A stretch of 64,000 nt of DNA, from NCBI GenBank assembly GCA_025200525.1, contig CM045763.1, positions 248,001 through 312,000 on the forward strand, in the 5' to 3' direction. Below are positions 24,490 through 35,779 of this stretch, one piece after another. Numbering within the stretch: the first letter of the stretch is position 1; every line of letters begins with the position of its first letter. The translations under genes were made by a program, and so were the position numbers. Under the pieces are notes generated by a model. It made no database searches. It was not told the origin of the DNA and saw nothing but the letters and a program-made list of their open reading frames with translations. This DNA comes from Camellia lanceoleosa (taxonomy: Eukaryota > Streptophyta > Magnoliopsida > Ericales > Theaceae).

Positions 24490-26181
24490 TGTTTGTCCAC
24501 CCTACCTCTCCTTATCATCACACAGCTCAAATGAGGGATAGATTTGATTCGCAAGCCATCAATCAACGCAATTTCATTGCGTGATGACTTATGAACCGAG
24601 GGACACAATTTCAATAAATGATAAGGAAAGACCAACAAAACCTATACCCTATCATGGATTGATCAAGGGAAATGGTTGACCTTGGAAACTTGAATTATTT
24701 CATCACTAGCAAGTATGAAATGACCCAAGTTTCCATGTGTTCAATTAACATCCGATTAAACACCAAATTGCTTTATTATCTTGCATCACTTTTAGTCCCA
24801 ATTTTATTACTCCATTTTAATTACCATCCATTCCTTAGTTCATTTAGTCCAATAATGAGCTTTAAGTCCACTAATGGAAAGAAGCATCAAACAAAAAGTT
24901 GTTTTGGACATGAGAGAGACACCATGTCGTTGGTAATGAACCCCCAAAGGGATTAAACCATTAAGCATAATACCTCAATCTCAAGCTTAAACAAGCAATT
25001 GGTTTGAAACAACTTTCAAAACAAAGGAAAAGCCAAGAAATGAGGGAGGTTGCAAAGGTGATTAGAGATGAACACAAATATGGAAAACAAGAAATAAATA
25101 CTATCAACTCAAATAGGTTGGTGGCTAAGGCCTAAACCACCAAACCTATGAAGACCATTACACTACAAGCCTACAATACAAAGCATGAATGGAACAAAAA
25201 CATAAAAACAGTCCAAAAATAGACTAAAACAGTGCTGGAATTGAAGTCAAAAGAGCTAAAAGAGTAAGCTATAACATGGAGCAATTTAAGCTAGTAAGCA
25301 AGCACAAGGAGGGGAGGCTACCCCCTCCATTTTTGGAACTTCAAAACATGATTTTTATCCTCTAGAAAACTCTGAAAACCAGTGGTAAAAAGCTCAAAAA
25401 CAAAGATAATAGAAAGGTGGGAAACACAATGGCAAAGGCTTAAAAAGCTAGGTGCAAAGAAAGGTGATCCACCCCTCCACCCTTAATGGCCTTAAACCAC
25501 AAGTTTCAACCCAAAAATATAAGTAAGAAATAAACCAAAAATAGTAGAAAAGATGGTAAATAAATTGAGGAAACAAGCCAAGAATTATACCTCTTGAAGA
25601 GGGATACCCTTTTTGAGTTACAAACCAACAATTCCACACCATCAACAGCTAAATGTAAGCTCAAAAATACCTCAAGGTTTAGTTTGGAGTGTATAGGCAA
25701 AGAATGAAGAACTTACAAAAGAGAGAGAGAGAGAGAGAGAGAATTGTAGAGAAAGAGAAATATTTTTTGCTCCCAAATTTTCTAACCTTCTAAAATGTGA
25801 GAGAGGGTCCTCTATGTATAAAAAAACATGAGACCACCTCAGAAATATCTATACAGACACATATGGACTGGTGCATGCATCTGTGGAAACAGCTAGCACA
25901 GCTAGCAAAAAGATCTGAAAAAACACACAAGTGGTCAGCATGCCACATTAATGGCCGGCAGTCCATACTAGTGGGTCTATAGGTCCCAGGATGTTTAGGC
26001 TTGAAAAACTATTGTTTTGGTCCAAAAACAAGATACAAGGTTTGTAGGGTTTTGAGGCTCAATGTTGAGACATTCTACTGAGGACTTTGAGCATTTAACA
26101 AGTAGGTACAAATTCATCATTGGGTGCGCAATCGATGGCGCCCAAGTCGTAAGGGCAGTCAAAAATAGAGTGTCTACAAAC

Positions 26182-27855
26182 TGCTAGTCAATTGGTGTGT
26201 CCTTCTGAATTAGTGCTTCACAAGTCATAGGGTCTTTTCCTATGATCTCTGCTACATCAATTTCAAAGTTAGGGTCCCTATAATAGGTCGTATATGATGC
26301 ATTACTTCAATCTTGTTCTTCTTCAAGTAAAGTCTCACATCTAGATACTTTATAGGTTAATTATACTAAGTCTCGAAACTCGATTGAATCAAACTTCTTT
26401 CAAAGCCTAACTCCAAACCATTTTGGGCCAATCTCACAAATTCAGGCTCTTGTAGAATGACCCTACACTTGTTTTGTGCTTTTTTGAACCGGGCAATGAA
26501 CCGAGCAGTTTTCTCATCAGGGCTTTGGCTTAGTCTTGCCTAGTTTGTCATAGAAACCTCAACCTCTATTTGGAAGAAATGGGCATGAAATGCCTCCTCT
26601 ATTTGCTACCAAGTTTGGATAGAGCCAGATGTAAGGTTAATATACCATACAAAGGCTGCCCCAGTTAAAGAATTTGGAAAAAGTCTTAATTTCATATAAT
26701 TATTATTGATGAATTCACCACATTGGCCTGTAGACCTGGCAATGTGTTCTACTGTTGACTGGTTTTCATTTCCATAAAAGAGGGCAAAATCTGGTATTCT
26801 AAATCCCCTTGGGTATTTATGTACCCTATCCACCCATTCTGGCTATGGCTTTCTATACACAGGAGTCTGGACCCCTCCCCTCCCCCCTCCCGAGCCATGG
26901 GTTCACACATCTCCCTAACAATATCAGCAATTTAGTCCCTATGAACCATATTTTGTGCTGGTTGGACCACTATTGAAAGGGCAAACATAGGGTTTGGAGG
27001 AACTCCATGTGCTTAAGGTCCTCTTGGTCTATACATAGGTATATTTAGGATTGGTTGTCCATGTGGTACTGGTTGCTGTTGAGGGTATGGTTGGCCTCTT
27101 TGGGCTAGTCCTGCGAAAGGACCTATGAAAGGTGCTGCAGAAAGAGGAACAAGTGTTATTTATCTCCCAACCGCAGGAAATCCTTCCAACCCCCCAGGTG
27201 TAAATTCGAACATAGGGTTAGTGAACCCCTTTGTGCCAGGCATGGTCTCAAACATGGGATTTGGAAACATTCTCATACCATTCTCTTGTGTTGGCCTAAA
27301 TCCACCAATTTGTACAGCTTCGCTGGTAGATAATGGTATATTTTGATTTACCAAAGGTCTTGAAAGAGGCTCATACCATGATTGAGGTACAGGTCATGGT
27401 CTTTCATAATTTTGATTACTATTCTAACCATTAGTCTGTCCATTAATTTGCATAGGCTGTTTATCTCTAGTCAATCTTTGCTGAAGAACATTTGCATTTT
27501 CCTCAACATGCCTTATGACAATTGGTTTATGAGAATTCATTCGATCTATGAAGGATGTGGCCCATCTTTCCATTGTATACATTAACTGCTGTCCCATGGC
27601 ATCTACCAAGTCTCCCCATGGATTTATTGGCTGGGTAGAAGGAATAGTGGATAGTCCAATTCCATGGCCTTGTCTAATATTTTGAACATGTGGTGCATGT
27701 TCTGAAGTACTGGTCTATTCGACCATAGGTTCTGATGAGATAGGTGCTTCCATAGGAGGTAATATTACATTGTCCCCTAGATTAGATACTTCTATCTCTC
27801 CTTCCACACCTTTCTCGAGGCGTTCATTTTCCTCTTGTCTCCTATGTCTAGCCAT
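26182..27855 (-). pseudogene. gag of an older Ty3/gypsy element, broken
   Basis: The start ATG at 27855 lies just downstream of a primer-binding site and begins MARHRRQEENERLEKG. The frame then passes through several stops. Recognisable stretches are ERWATSFIDRMNSHKPIVI (about 27560-27500), a Pro/Met/Gly-rich region (27354-27160), and the capsid core 26833-26606 with KYPRGFRIPDFALFYGN, CGEFINNNYMKLRLFPNSL and AAFVWYINL. It continues with DEKTARFIARFKKAQNKC and ILQEPEFVRLAQNGLELGF (about 26510-26400). It ends where the Ogre-like 5' LTR begins, so the rest of gag and all of pol are cut off by that insertion. The clade was not assigned. Confidence 0.8.
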
Positions 27856-27862
27856 TTTAAAG

Positions 27863-27881
27863 AGTTCCACTGGGCGTGCCA
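27863..27881 (-). promoter_or_regulatory. Primer-binding site of the older gypsy element
   Basis: The minus strand reads TGGCACGCCCAGTGGAAC, a form seen at plant LTR-retrotransposon primer sites, 8 bases upstream of the gag ATG. The LTR of this element should end at about 27891 (CCAACA on the minus strand). Confidence 0.65.
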
Positions 27882-27890
27882 AAAATATAT

Positions 27891-28329
27891 GTTGGCTTTT
27901 TTGGCTTTCGAGGGTTAATAATGTAAATTTAAGCATGCCAATAAGGATCAATTAGTCCTTACAGAATTTTAATTGCCAACCAATTATCAGACGATTGTGT
28001 TGTAGTTCTTTCAGCCTCAATGAAGAGGACTTTTACTGGTGACTTGTTCAGGAAAAATTAGTAAATAATAACAAGTAAAGAACAATTTCAGAATTTGAAT
28101 TTCATTAAGTAGATGAGAACTTACAATGAACTGACCCAGCCTCGTAGAGGTTCACAACAACAAACTACTTGAAACTACTCCTAGGAAATGACGTGCAATA
28201 CAGGAATTGAAGTGCTGGAAATGTAAAATTAGAGAGAAAATTAAGTAAATAAACTGGTTTCTAGATCTGAGTTTGGATCCTTCATTCTGGGGCCTTCTCT
28301 GCTATTTATACTTGCCAATGGTAACCATC
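27891..28329 (-). mobile_element. 5' LTR of the older gypsy element, inner part
   Basis: This is non-coding sequence between the primer-binding site and the solo LTR. It contains a TATA box on the minus strand and about 300 bp of presumed R/U5. The LTR continues beyond the solo LTR at 32275 to about 32581; the two parts join cleanly across the CCATC/CCGTC duplication. Confidence 0.6.
28301..28310 (-). promoter_or_regulatory. LTR TATA box
   Basis: The minus strand reads TATAAATAGC followed by AGAGAAGGCCCC, a good core-promoter arrangement about 410 bp upstream of the LTR end. It probably drove transcription of the older gypsy element. It is now separated from its upstream U3 by the 3.9-kb solo LTR. 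Confidence 0.55.
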
Positions 28330-31300
28330 TGTAGACGCGCCCTTGGGCCTCACTACAGTTCGGACTCAATTTGTGTTACGGTTCTTAATCTGAACCAAAG
28401 AGTCCAAATCCGGCAAATCGTTTTGAGAAAAACAGATTTTGAAAGAAATGCCAAACATGGACTGCTTTGCCAGATACAGAGTCGCCACCTAAATATTTTT
28501 TTTATGGGGGAATTTAGGAAACCCTGACTCGGTGCCAAAGGCCACATGTCTGTCATCACCAAAGTTGCCTCGGCTCGGGAACTTGGGTACAATTGGGGAA
28601 GGTTAGCTATGAGCACCCCCTCTCACCCGATCCGAAGATCGGCCTCTACTAACTGTCATATCTTGTTTTGAAAACATTATGCGTTCTTATTCCGGTTATT
28701 AGCCTAGAATTACTATGTTATGCGCACAGCAAACAAGTATAGACCAAATCGCCTAAATTGGAACAAAACATTTCATGTTTGTTTTGAAAATGGTTTGCTA
28801 CTCGTAAGTAGGCTAAAATGCAGGTTTTGCCACCCTCGAGTGGGCTTTTTTAGAAAAGATGGTTTCGCCACTATCTAGTGGGCTTAAAACTCACAGTTTT
28901 AATGCATTATTCCAATTCAGGTAATTCGACCTCCACCACAGGCATTTAAGCAGTTATATCACATAAGCATCTAGCCTCATGGTAATCATGCTTATTATGG
29001 CAACACTCACACGCATGCGATATGCTAAAGCGTAAAAGCTTACCTACTACTCCAAGCCAAAACAGAAACCAGTTAGTAATCATATGCATGATCCTAGTTC
29101 ATGTTTGAACTGACTAATGCAACACATGCAAAGATGCAATCTAGATAGACAGGCTCGGCTATCCTAAACATGGCATGTGAAATGCAACAGATAACACGTA
29201 TTCAATTTGGAATTGAAATACAATGCAGTTAACATGATGCGCTGAGCCCGGTGCGTGCAATACAGATGAATGATGCACGCATGCATAGCATAAGGTATGC
29301 TAATTTAAATATGTCCTAGTCTAACCATCGTAAGTGGGTAAATAAAAGGGAAGAAAGACGTGGGATTGGAAGACATGCACACACTCACCCACACTTATTA
29401 CACAATTGCCCTCGCTCGGAGGGTTCGAATAAATATTACACAACCGAATAAATAATTAACTACTTAGTTAAATATTACAGAACTCCTATTTAATTAACAA
29501 ATTAAATGCAGAATTAACGTGGCCATAGCCCTCGCCTCAAAATGTTTGGATGATGCATGCTTGACTCGTCTCACCCGGAAACTCGCTGCCATAGCACTAC
29601 TGCCTCTGTTAACACTACCTTGCTCCTCTGAGGACTGTCGAAGTCCAAGGGTATGCTCTTTGGATGCTAGGGGATGCCGCCGACCAAGCAGAAACACCAC
29701 CGGCCGAAGGGGATGATTACCGGCCACTGAATAAGCTATCGGCCACAAATTCCTGGCCGGTCGGCACTATATTTAGCCGACCGGCCAAAACTTTCTGCAG
29801 AACCTGTAGTTGACAGCAGCAAAGGGCAAGCAGTGTATGGCATGGAATTTCAAGCAAATGTAAGCACGGCCATGCCCCCTATCATGCAATGGACTCAAGG
29901 GAACATGGCCCTCAACTCTCGGGCCATCAATTATGCATGATGGCCTAAGAGGCCAAGTTTGCCATTTAATGTAAATGCATGCAACAATCAAATGAAAGCT
30001 AACACCTTATCATGTTGAGATCAAAGGTATCGGCGATCGAGGATTGAGACGTGTTTCGTCACTTTGAGTACGAACACTTCTCAATCCTCATGCTTAGTTT
30101 GACACCCCAAACCAAGCAATGCAATGCAAGTATGCAAATATGGCTCAAAAAATGTAACATGAGGCTAAGATGCAAAACATGCCAAATGCAATGCAAACTA
30201 GACATGCAAGCTAAATTAATGCAATATGAACATGCCAACTATGCAACAAGCATATGAGATGCGACTAGTTAAACACTATGTAGACATGCAAGTATGATGC
30301 AATGCAAGCATGAAACCAAGGAAATGCAACATGATCATGCAATGGTGGACCTAAACTACAAAGGGGCAAGCCTCAACCCACCCCAAAAGCAATGGCCAAA
30401 AGTGTCCAAAATGATGGACTAGTACTCATGCAAACATGCATGCCAAAAGGCCCAAGACTAAGGCACAAAAGAGAAGACATTCCATTACAACTACCCCAAC
30501 CACTCATAGCATGAACTTCTCAATACAAAACAGGGTTTTAACATGTAACAAGGACCCCCAAAACCCACTACTATGGCAGCTCAAAGTCTCAAACACATAA
30601 GCATGCACAATGCTCCATTCCTAGACATGAAAGACTAACTCTTCAAGGCATGAAAGGGATGATGAATGTAAGCATACAAGCATGGTTTAGGGACTGAAAT
30701 AGCATGGGAAATAACTCCAAATTAATGAAACCACCCAACTCAAGCATGTTCAAGACTCACATCCTCAAGGCTCGCAAGCCCAAATGCAAAGAGGCTATAC
30801 TAAACATGAAAAATATGGTCAAAACAGCACCCAACAGACCTCAAGCATGGTAAGACATGGCTGAGAACTTCACAAAGTTAGGCCAAAACATAAGGGCATG
30901 GTGGGTTACATGCATGATGCATTTCTAGGCCAAATAAGGGAATACAAAGCAAGTATATTAAGCATGCAAGGGGGTATGGATCCGACCAAAAAAAGAGGCA
31001 TAATATGACCCAACAACACTCAAAAACCTCTGAAATGAAGCCAAGAATAACTAATCATGTATGCTACCCTTATGAGCCAAAAACAAGGACAAAAGAGAGA
31101 CAAAGGGAGAGGGGTGTCCCTCCCCTATGCAAGACCTCAAAACCCCTTCTTCACCACTAAAAATCCATTGGATTTCAGTGGTGAGAAGGCCAATACACAA
31201 AGGTAACCAAAGCTCAAAAAAGAAGGCACAAAAAGGGCCAAATAAGGCCTAAGAGGGGGAGATCGACTCCTAACACCAAAACAAACTTAATGAAGTATCT

Positions 31301-32269
31301 CAAGAATGCAAATACAAGACTTTTTTCAGTTATACACAAAGTCTAAAATAGTAAGCAAGATAGGAAAAAGTCTAGTGCAAGATTGGGGAATCTAAAGTAA
31401 GTATGTTACCCTTGAAGAAGCCTTGAAGAACAGCAAGGCCAGCCACCTTCCTCTGGTCAAAATCAGTCCAAAACCTCAAGAACAAACCCTCAATACCTCT
31501 CAAAGTCGAAGTATGGTGTAATAGTGTGTGTTTGTATGCAAAACTAAGGATAAAATGCACTTTAAGGTCCTTAAGCACACACAAATGATGAGAGAGAGGG
31601 AGATATAGAGAGAGAGTGTATATATTAGATGTATATATGTATATTGCCCTGGTTTTTTTGCTCAACCCCTAACATGGAGGAGGAGAGGCTCTATATATAG
31701 ACAAAACAAAGGTTTGAAGCTTCTTAAAGAAGCTAAACAAAAAAGAGTCAAAGGGGGCAAGGCTTCTTGAGAAAGCTAGGACACCTGGTAAGCTTCTTGA
31801 GGAAGTTTTGACAAAGGGTCAAGCTTCCCCAAGAAGCTAGACCAAAAGGGTGCAAAAGGGGCAAAACAGCCACATGCATGCCCCGGGGCAGGTTTGGTGC
31901 ATTCCAACTGGCACAGCTGGCATGCACCATGCCTGAAAAAGGTAAAAAGGTGCTACCGGCCAGAAAAAGAAGTCACTGGCCAAACAGATGGCCGGCCGGC
32001 CAATGGTATAATTCACTAATGGCCGGTAGCCTCAAAACATGGTCGGTGGGTGCCGGGGGTAGCTAACAAGCTACTCTCTACCCTCAGAAGCAAAAACACA
32101 AGTGTTTGGTGCAAAACCAAACACAGAACAGTCGAGTTGAGAGGTCCTGAGGCAAGGCGCGTAGCCGAGACCTCCGGGAACTCAAAACGAAACACAAACA
32201 TGGATGATCACCGAGTGTTCAAACAGTGACGTCCAAGCCTTGGGGATGATCAAAAATGGGGTGTCTATA
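28330..32269 (-). mobile_element. Ogre-like solo LTR (3.9 kb) in the LTR of the older element
   Basis: The plus strand starts TGTAGACGCGCC and ends GTGTCTATA (the expected CA has become TA). The flanks are CCATC (28325-28329) and CCGTC (32270-32274), a 5-bp duplication with one mismatch. It shares conserved blocks with 9754-15162 and 20472-26178: the PBS-like GAGTCGCCACC at 28482, GCGCACAGCAAACAAGTATAG near 28721, and CATGCAATGG-rich AT-rich interior. It has CCGGCC palindrome clusters at 29640-29790 and 31950-32050. No internal domain or gene is present. Confidence 0.87.
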
Positions 32270-32274
32270 CCGTC

Positions 32275-32581
32275 GAAGTGGGCCTTCAACCGTCAAAATG
32301 CACTTCCACGATCTCTTGTCATGATCTCGCTTAGATAACTTCCACTACGCTACTTCTGCAGTTAGGCTTCCCTCTTGAATTTGAATTTGAATTGTAGATA
32401 ACCGTTAGGCCATGTCTTCTCGCGCCTTTTAAAAATTCTAGTGTTACGCAGATCCATTGCTACCAATATGAATTGCCACATGTTTGTCTTTGATTGGAGA
32501 CTTATACAAAATCCCCAAGTTATCCTTTTCACGCCACAGGTTGAGCTATGATTGGCTTGTACAAATTATGCAGCCAACAGA
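32275..32581 (-). mobile_element. Upstream (U3) part of the older gypsy LTR
   Basis: This non-coding stretch begins at the right-hand target duplication of the solo LTR and ends where LTR A of the next element begins. It contains GAATTTGAATTTGAATTG. Its outer LTR end was not seen, so it is probably truncated. Confidence 0.45.
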
Positions 32582-34048
32582 CATATAATACAGAAATTAT
32601 ATAAACAAAATAATCATAATCACAGTGCAGAACAGTACAGAATAGATGTATGGACTCAAAAGGTGGCTCGTACGAACTCTAGAGGTGGCTCCCACAATAG
32701 TATAGCACTTAGCTCCATACAGCACTTTGTTCCACACCAGAAATCAGAAGGTCAGTGGATCCATGACTGACAGAGGATCACAAAGTGATTAATCAGAGAG
32801 TCAATGGTTATTTAAGTCCCTCAAGGCATGGGACCTCTGTGGTGGTATTTATAAAATAATTATTCAAAAACATATTTAATAAACGCTTATATCCATGAGT
32901 TTCCTTTTCAAGCAAATAGGATTCATTCAACAAATAATATACTTTAAAAACTAATATAATTTACAAAACATAATTTACATAAAACAAATTAAAATAACTC
33001 AAAATATAATAAACTAACCTCAATATAAATTCTTTCTAAAAAATGCTTCAGAGCTCAAAATTTCTGTGGCTCGAGTGGACCGAATCCAAAACGATGTCGT
33101 TTTGGATTTTTTTTTTTTTTCCCCCTATTTTATATCTAAAACAGAGAGAGGGCGGAAGAGAGAAAGAAAGAGAAGGAAGAGAGAAGAGGAAGAGAGAAAG
33201 AAGGAGGAATAGGAAGGAAGAGAGAAGAGGGAGAGGGAACAGACCATTACCTGCGCCGCCATCACTGGAGCCATCATCGGCGCCCACCATCCTCTATGTA
33301 TATACACAGATCTGTGTATCTCTCTCTCTATATATATATATCTATCTATCTCTCTCGTTCTCTGTATCTCTGTCTTTATGTGTTGGGTGGGTTTGATTTG
33401 GTTGATGATGATGGTTCTCTCTCTCTCTCTCTCTCTCTCTACTTCTCCTCCCATCTTCTTTACTTTCTTCTTCTTCTGCAAGTTATGGAAAGGAAGAAGA
33501 AAAGAAAAAAAAAATGACCAAAACGACGTCGTTTTGAGATTTCAAGCCGCTCGAGCCTCTAATTTTTTGAGCTATGTAGCGGGACTGATTCCTTCTACTT
33601 CTGGTATAACTTTTTCACCTCTGCCTATTTTACTTTCTCACTCTTCTTTTTCCTTGCTCCCAGGTTATGAGCTCAATTCACTATTTATACCAAGCTTCTT
33701 ACCGTAACTACTATAATTACCTTATTGCTAGACCTCCCACGTTACAGGATGGTTACCATGTTGCTTGCCTAAGGCAATGCCACCTTTCTTTTTTCCTTGG
33801 CTGATTCACTATTTCATGGATTGCTCAAAAGGGACAAATCATGCAACACTTTAGGACTAATTTCCTTATGGCCCTTAAATTAATACAAGTACATTATCAT
33901 TTTTTTTTTTTTTTGAGTAAACACAATGATCCCTAATTAAATTACATTTTAATACATACAATTACAAAATAAAATATTCTTTTCCAAATATCAATTTAAC
34001 TATTTTATATTAATTTAGCTTGAAGTATTCAAAAATAGAGATGTTACA
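32582..34048 (-). mobile_element. LTR A (3' LTR) of a retrotransposon with a non-coding interior
   Basis: It matches LTR B (34605-35775) over two long blocks: 32583-33038 against about 34965-35410, and 33590-33960 against about 35405-35770. It ends GATGTTACA, followed by ATCTTCCCTCC, the polypurine tract on the minus strand. It lacks the first 360 bp of LTR B and carries a 550-bp MITE (33039-33588). The family resembles the TGTCATGACCC chromovirus group. No coding frame is present. Confidence 0.82.
33039..33588. mobile_element. Mutator-like MITE (550 bp) with 9-bp target duplication
   Basis: Flanks are TTCTTTCTA (33030-33038) and TTCCTTCTA (33589-33597). The sister LTR B has the empty site TTCCTTCTA near 35405. 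The ends form long inverted repeats: AGCTCAAAA..GGCTCGAGTGG at the left matches AGCTCAAAA..GGCTCGAGCGG read inwards from the right, and both then reach an AAAACGA(T/C)GTCGTTTT palindrome. The interior is dominated by GGAAGAGAG and (CT)n/(TA)n simple sequence. The open frames over this interior are low-complexity and are not called genes. A 9-bp duplication and long terminal inverted repeats suggest a non-autonomous Mutator-like element. Confidence 0.85.
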
Positions 34049-34604
34049 ATCTTCCCTCCTTTAAAATTTCGTCCTCAAAATTGATTTATAGATTTGTCTT
34101 TTCATTTCCGCTGCGCACTTTAATATATTTGTTTCCTACTGTTATTATTATTTTTTTATAATTTTTATTTATAAATTTTTGAACTTTCTGATCAAATAAA
34201 ATAGATTTTTTTTTTTTTGAATACTGAATTGGAAATTCTATTTATTTAATTATTTTATAACGTGTGTGGGCGGTTGAGGCCGACATGATACCCTTTGTTT
34301 CTTTTCTTTCTTTTGCTATAACAAATATAATACAATAATACATATATTATAAGATACATTATATCTAATATCCTTCACTACTACTTGAGTATAAACATTC
34401 AAATTATGCAAAGAAAAAAAAATTATATATATATATATACATAAAATCATATAAAATTATAATATAATTAAATTGACTAACAAAATATAATATTTATGTA
34501 CTAATCACCCGTCATCCTACTTCTTAAATGTGCATGTATCCTATGCTCAAATGATGATTTTTTTTTTTTTTTTTTTTGAATAAACTATTACTTTGATACC
34601 ATTT
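34049..34604 (-). mobile_element. Non-coding interior of the LTR A/LTR B element
   Basis: Only 556 bp separate the two LTRs, and it is AT-rich with poly-T tracts and no frame. At the LTR B side (34591-34601) the minus strand reads TGGTATCAAAG, a decayed initiator-Met primer-binding site. At the LTR A side lies the polypurine tract. The element is either a large-deletion derivative or a naturally non-autonomous LTR element. Confidence 0.78.
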
Positions 34605-35775
34605 TGTCATGACCCAAACCTGTTATCGCGACAAGATAATAACTAAAGTCATACCAAATTGATGGTGCAGCATGGTAAAATAAAAGGGTACCAAAAACTT
34701 AATTTATTCATAACAAAAATATATACCTTGGAGCTTTTCTTTAATTGAATTGTCAGAACTGAACTATATCTACAAAGTACTTTGTGCCTACCCCACGCAC
34801 TGGTCCTGACATATCACCAGAAAGTGATAAACAAGTATAAGCACATAGCAGAGTGAGAAATATTATACTGAGAGCATGAGGGTAAAAAAATCACCATGAA
34901 TAATTATTAGGCTAAACAGAACTTGATATTAAAATACAGAATATATAATACGAAAATCATTTGATATATAATACAGAAATTACATAAACAAAAAATCATA
35001 ACCATTGTACAGAATAGATGTATGTACTCAAGAGGTGATTCGTACGAACTCTAGAGATGACTCCCACAATAGTCTAGCACTTAGCTCCGTACAACACTTT
35101 ACTCCACACTAGAAATCAGAAGATCAATAGATTCATGACAGACAAAGGTTCACAAAGTGACTAATCAAAAGGTCAGTGGTTATTTAAGTCTCCTAAGGTA
35201 TGGGAGCTCCGTGGTGATATTTATAAAATAATTATTCAAAAACAAATTTAATAAACGGTTATATCCATGGATTTCCTTTTTAAGTAAATAGGGTTTATTC
35301 AACAAATAATATACTTTAAAAATTAATATAATTTACAAAACATAATTTATATAAAACAAATTAAAATAACTTAAAATATAATAAAACTCACCTCAATATA
35401 AATTCCTTCTATTTCTACTATGCCTTTTTCACCTCTGCGTATTTTACTTTATCACTCTTCTTTTTCCTTGCAGCTCAATTCACTATTTATACCAAACTTC
35501 ATACTGTAGCTACTATAATTACCCTATTGGTAGACCTTCCACGTTGCATGATGGTTACCACGTTGCTTGCCTAAGGCAATGCAACCTTTCTTTCTCCTTG
35601 GCTGATTCACTATTTCATGGATAGCTCAAAAGGGACAATTCATGCAACACTTTAGGACTAATTTCCTTATGGCCTTTAAATTGATATAAGTACATTATCA
35701 TTTTTTTTTTTTTTTTTTTTGATTAAACACAATGGTCCCTAATTAAATTACATTTTAATACCTACAAATTAATAA
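34605..35775 (-). mobile_element. LTR B (5' LTR) of the same element, truncated
   Basis: It starts TGTCATGACCC next to the primer-binding site and matches LTR A until about 35765-35775, where LINE sequence replaces its expected end. It therefore lacks about the last 280 bp. It lacks the MITE present in LTR A, so the MITE arrived after the two LTRs were formed. Confidence 0.8.
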
Positions 35776-35779
35776 GATT

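Larger units (their letters stand above)
7993..26178 (-). mobile_element. Tat/Ogre-like Ty3/gypsy retrotransposon, minus strand, 3' truncated and nested
   Basis: Reading leftwards the remains are: 5' LTR (20472-26178), primer-binding site, a leader of about 0.7 kb, gag, protease, RT and RNase H/archaeal-type RNase H, ending at the inverted LTR junction at 7992. Two later insertions split it: a same-family solo LTR at 9754-15162 and a chromovirus solo LTR at 22023-24489. The very long LTR, the second RNase H-like region and the gag and G-patch signatures fit the Tat lineage (Ogre group). Integrase and 3' LTR are missing. Many stops and frameshifts make it non-autonomous. Its right end lies inside the gag of another gypsy element, so it inserted into that older copy. 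Confidence 0.85.
20472..26178 (-). mobile_element. 5' LTR of the Ogre-like element (split by a solo LTR)
   Basis: The plus strand starts TGTAGCTCAAC and ends GTGTCTACA. Without the nested insertion (22023-24489 plus one duplication) it is about 3.2 kb, shorter than the 5.4-kb sister at 9754-15162, so it has lost internal sequence. Conserved blocks shared with the sisters include a segment with a PBS-like GAGTCACCACC near 20664, the cluster with TGATGCACACAAGTATAGACTAG (20889) and the terminal CAATCGATGGCGCCCAAG. No gene was found. A (GA)n microsatellite lies at 25721-25742. Confidence 0.85.

Noticed and set aside
33043..33707. Frames rich in Arg/Glu/Lys, Ser/Leu or Ile/Tyr on both strands
   Set aside because: They translate GGAAGAGAG, (CT)n and (TA)n simple sequence inside the Mutator-like MITE; composition explains them.
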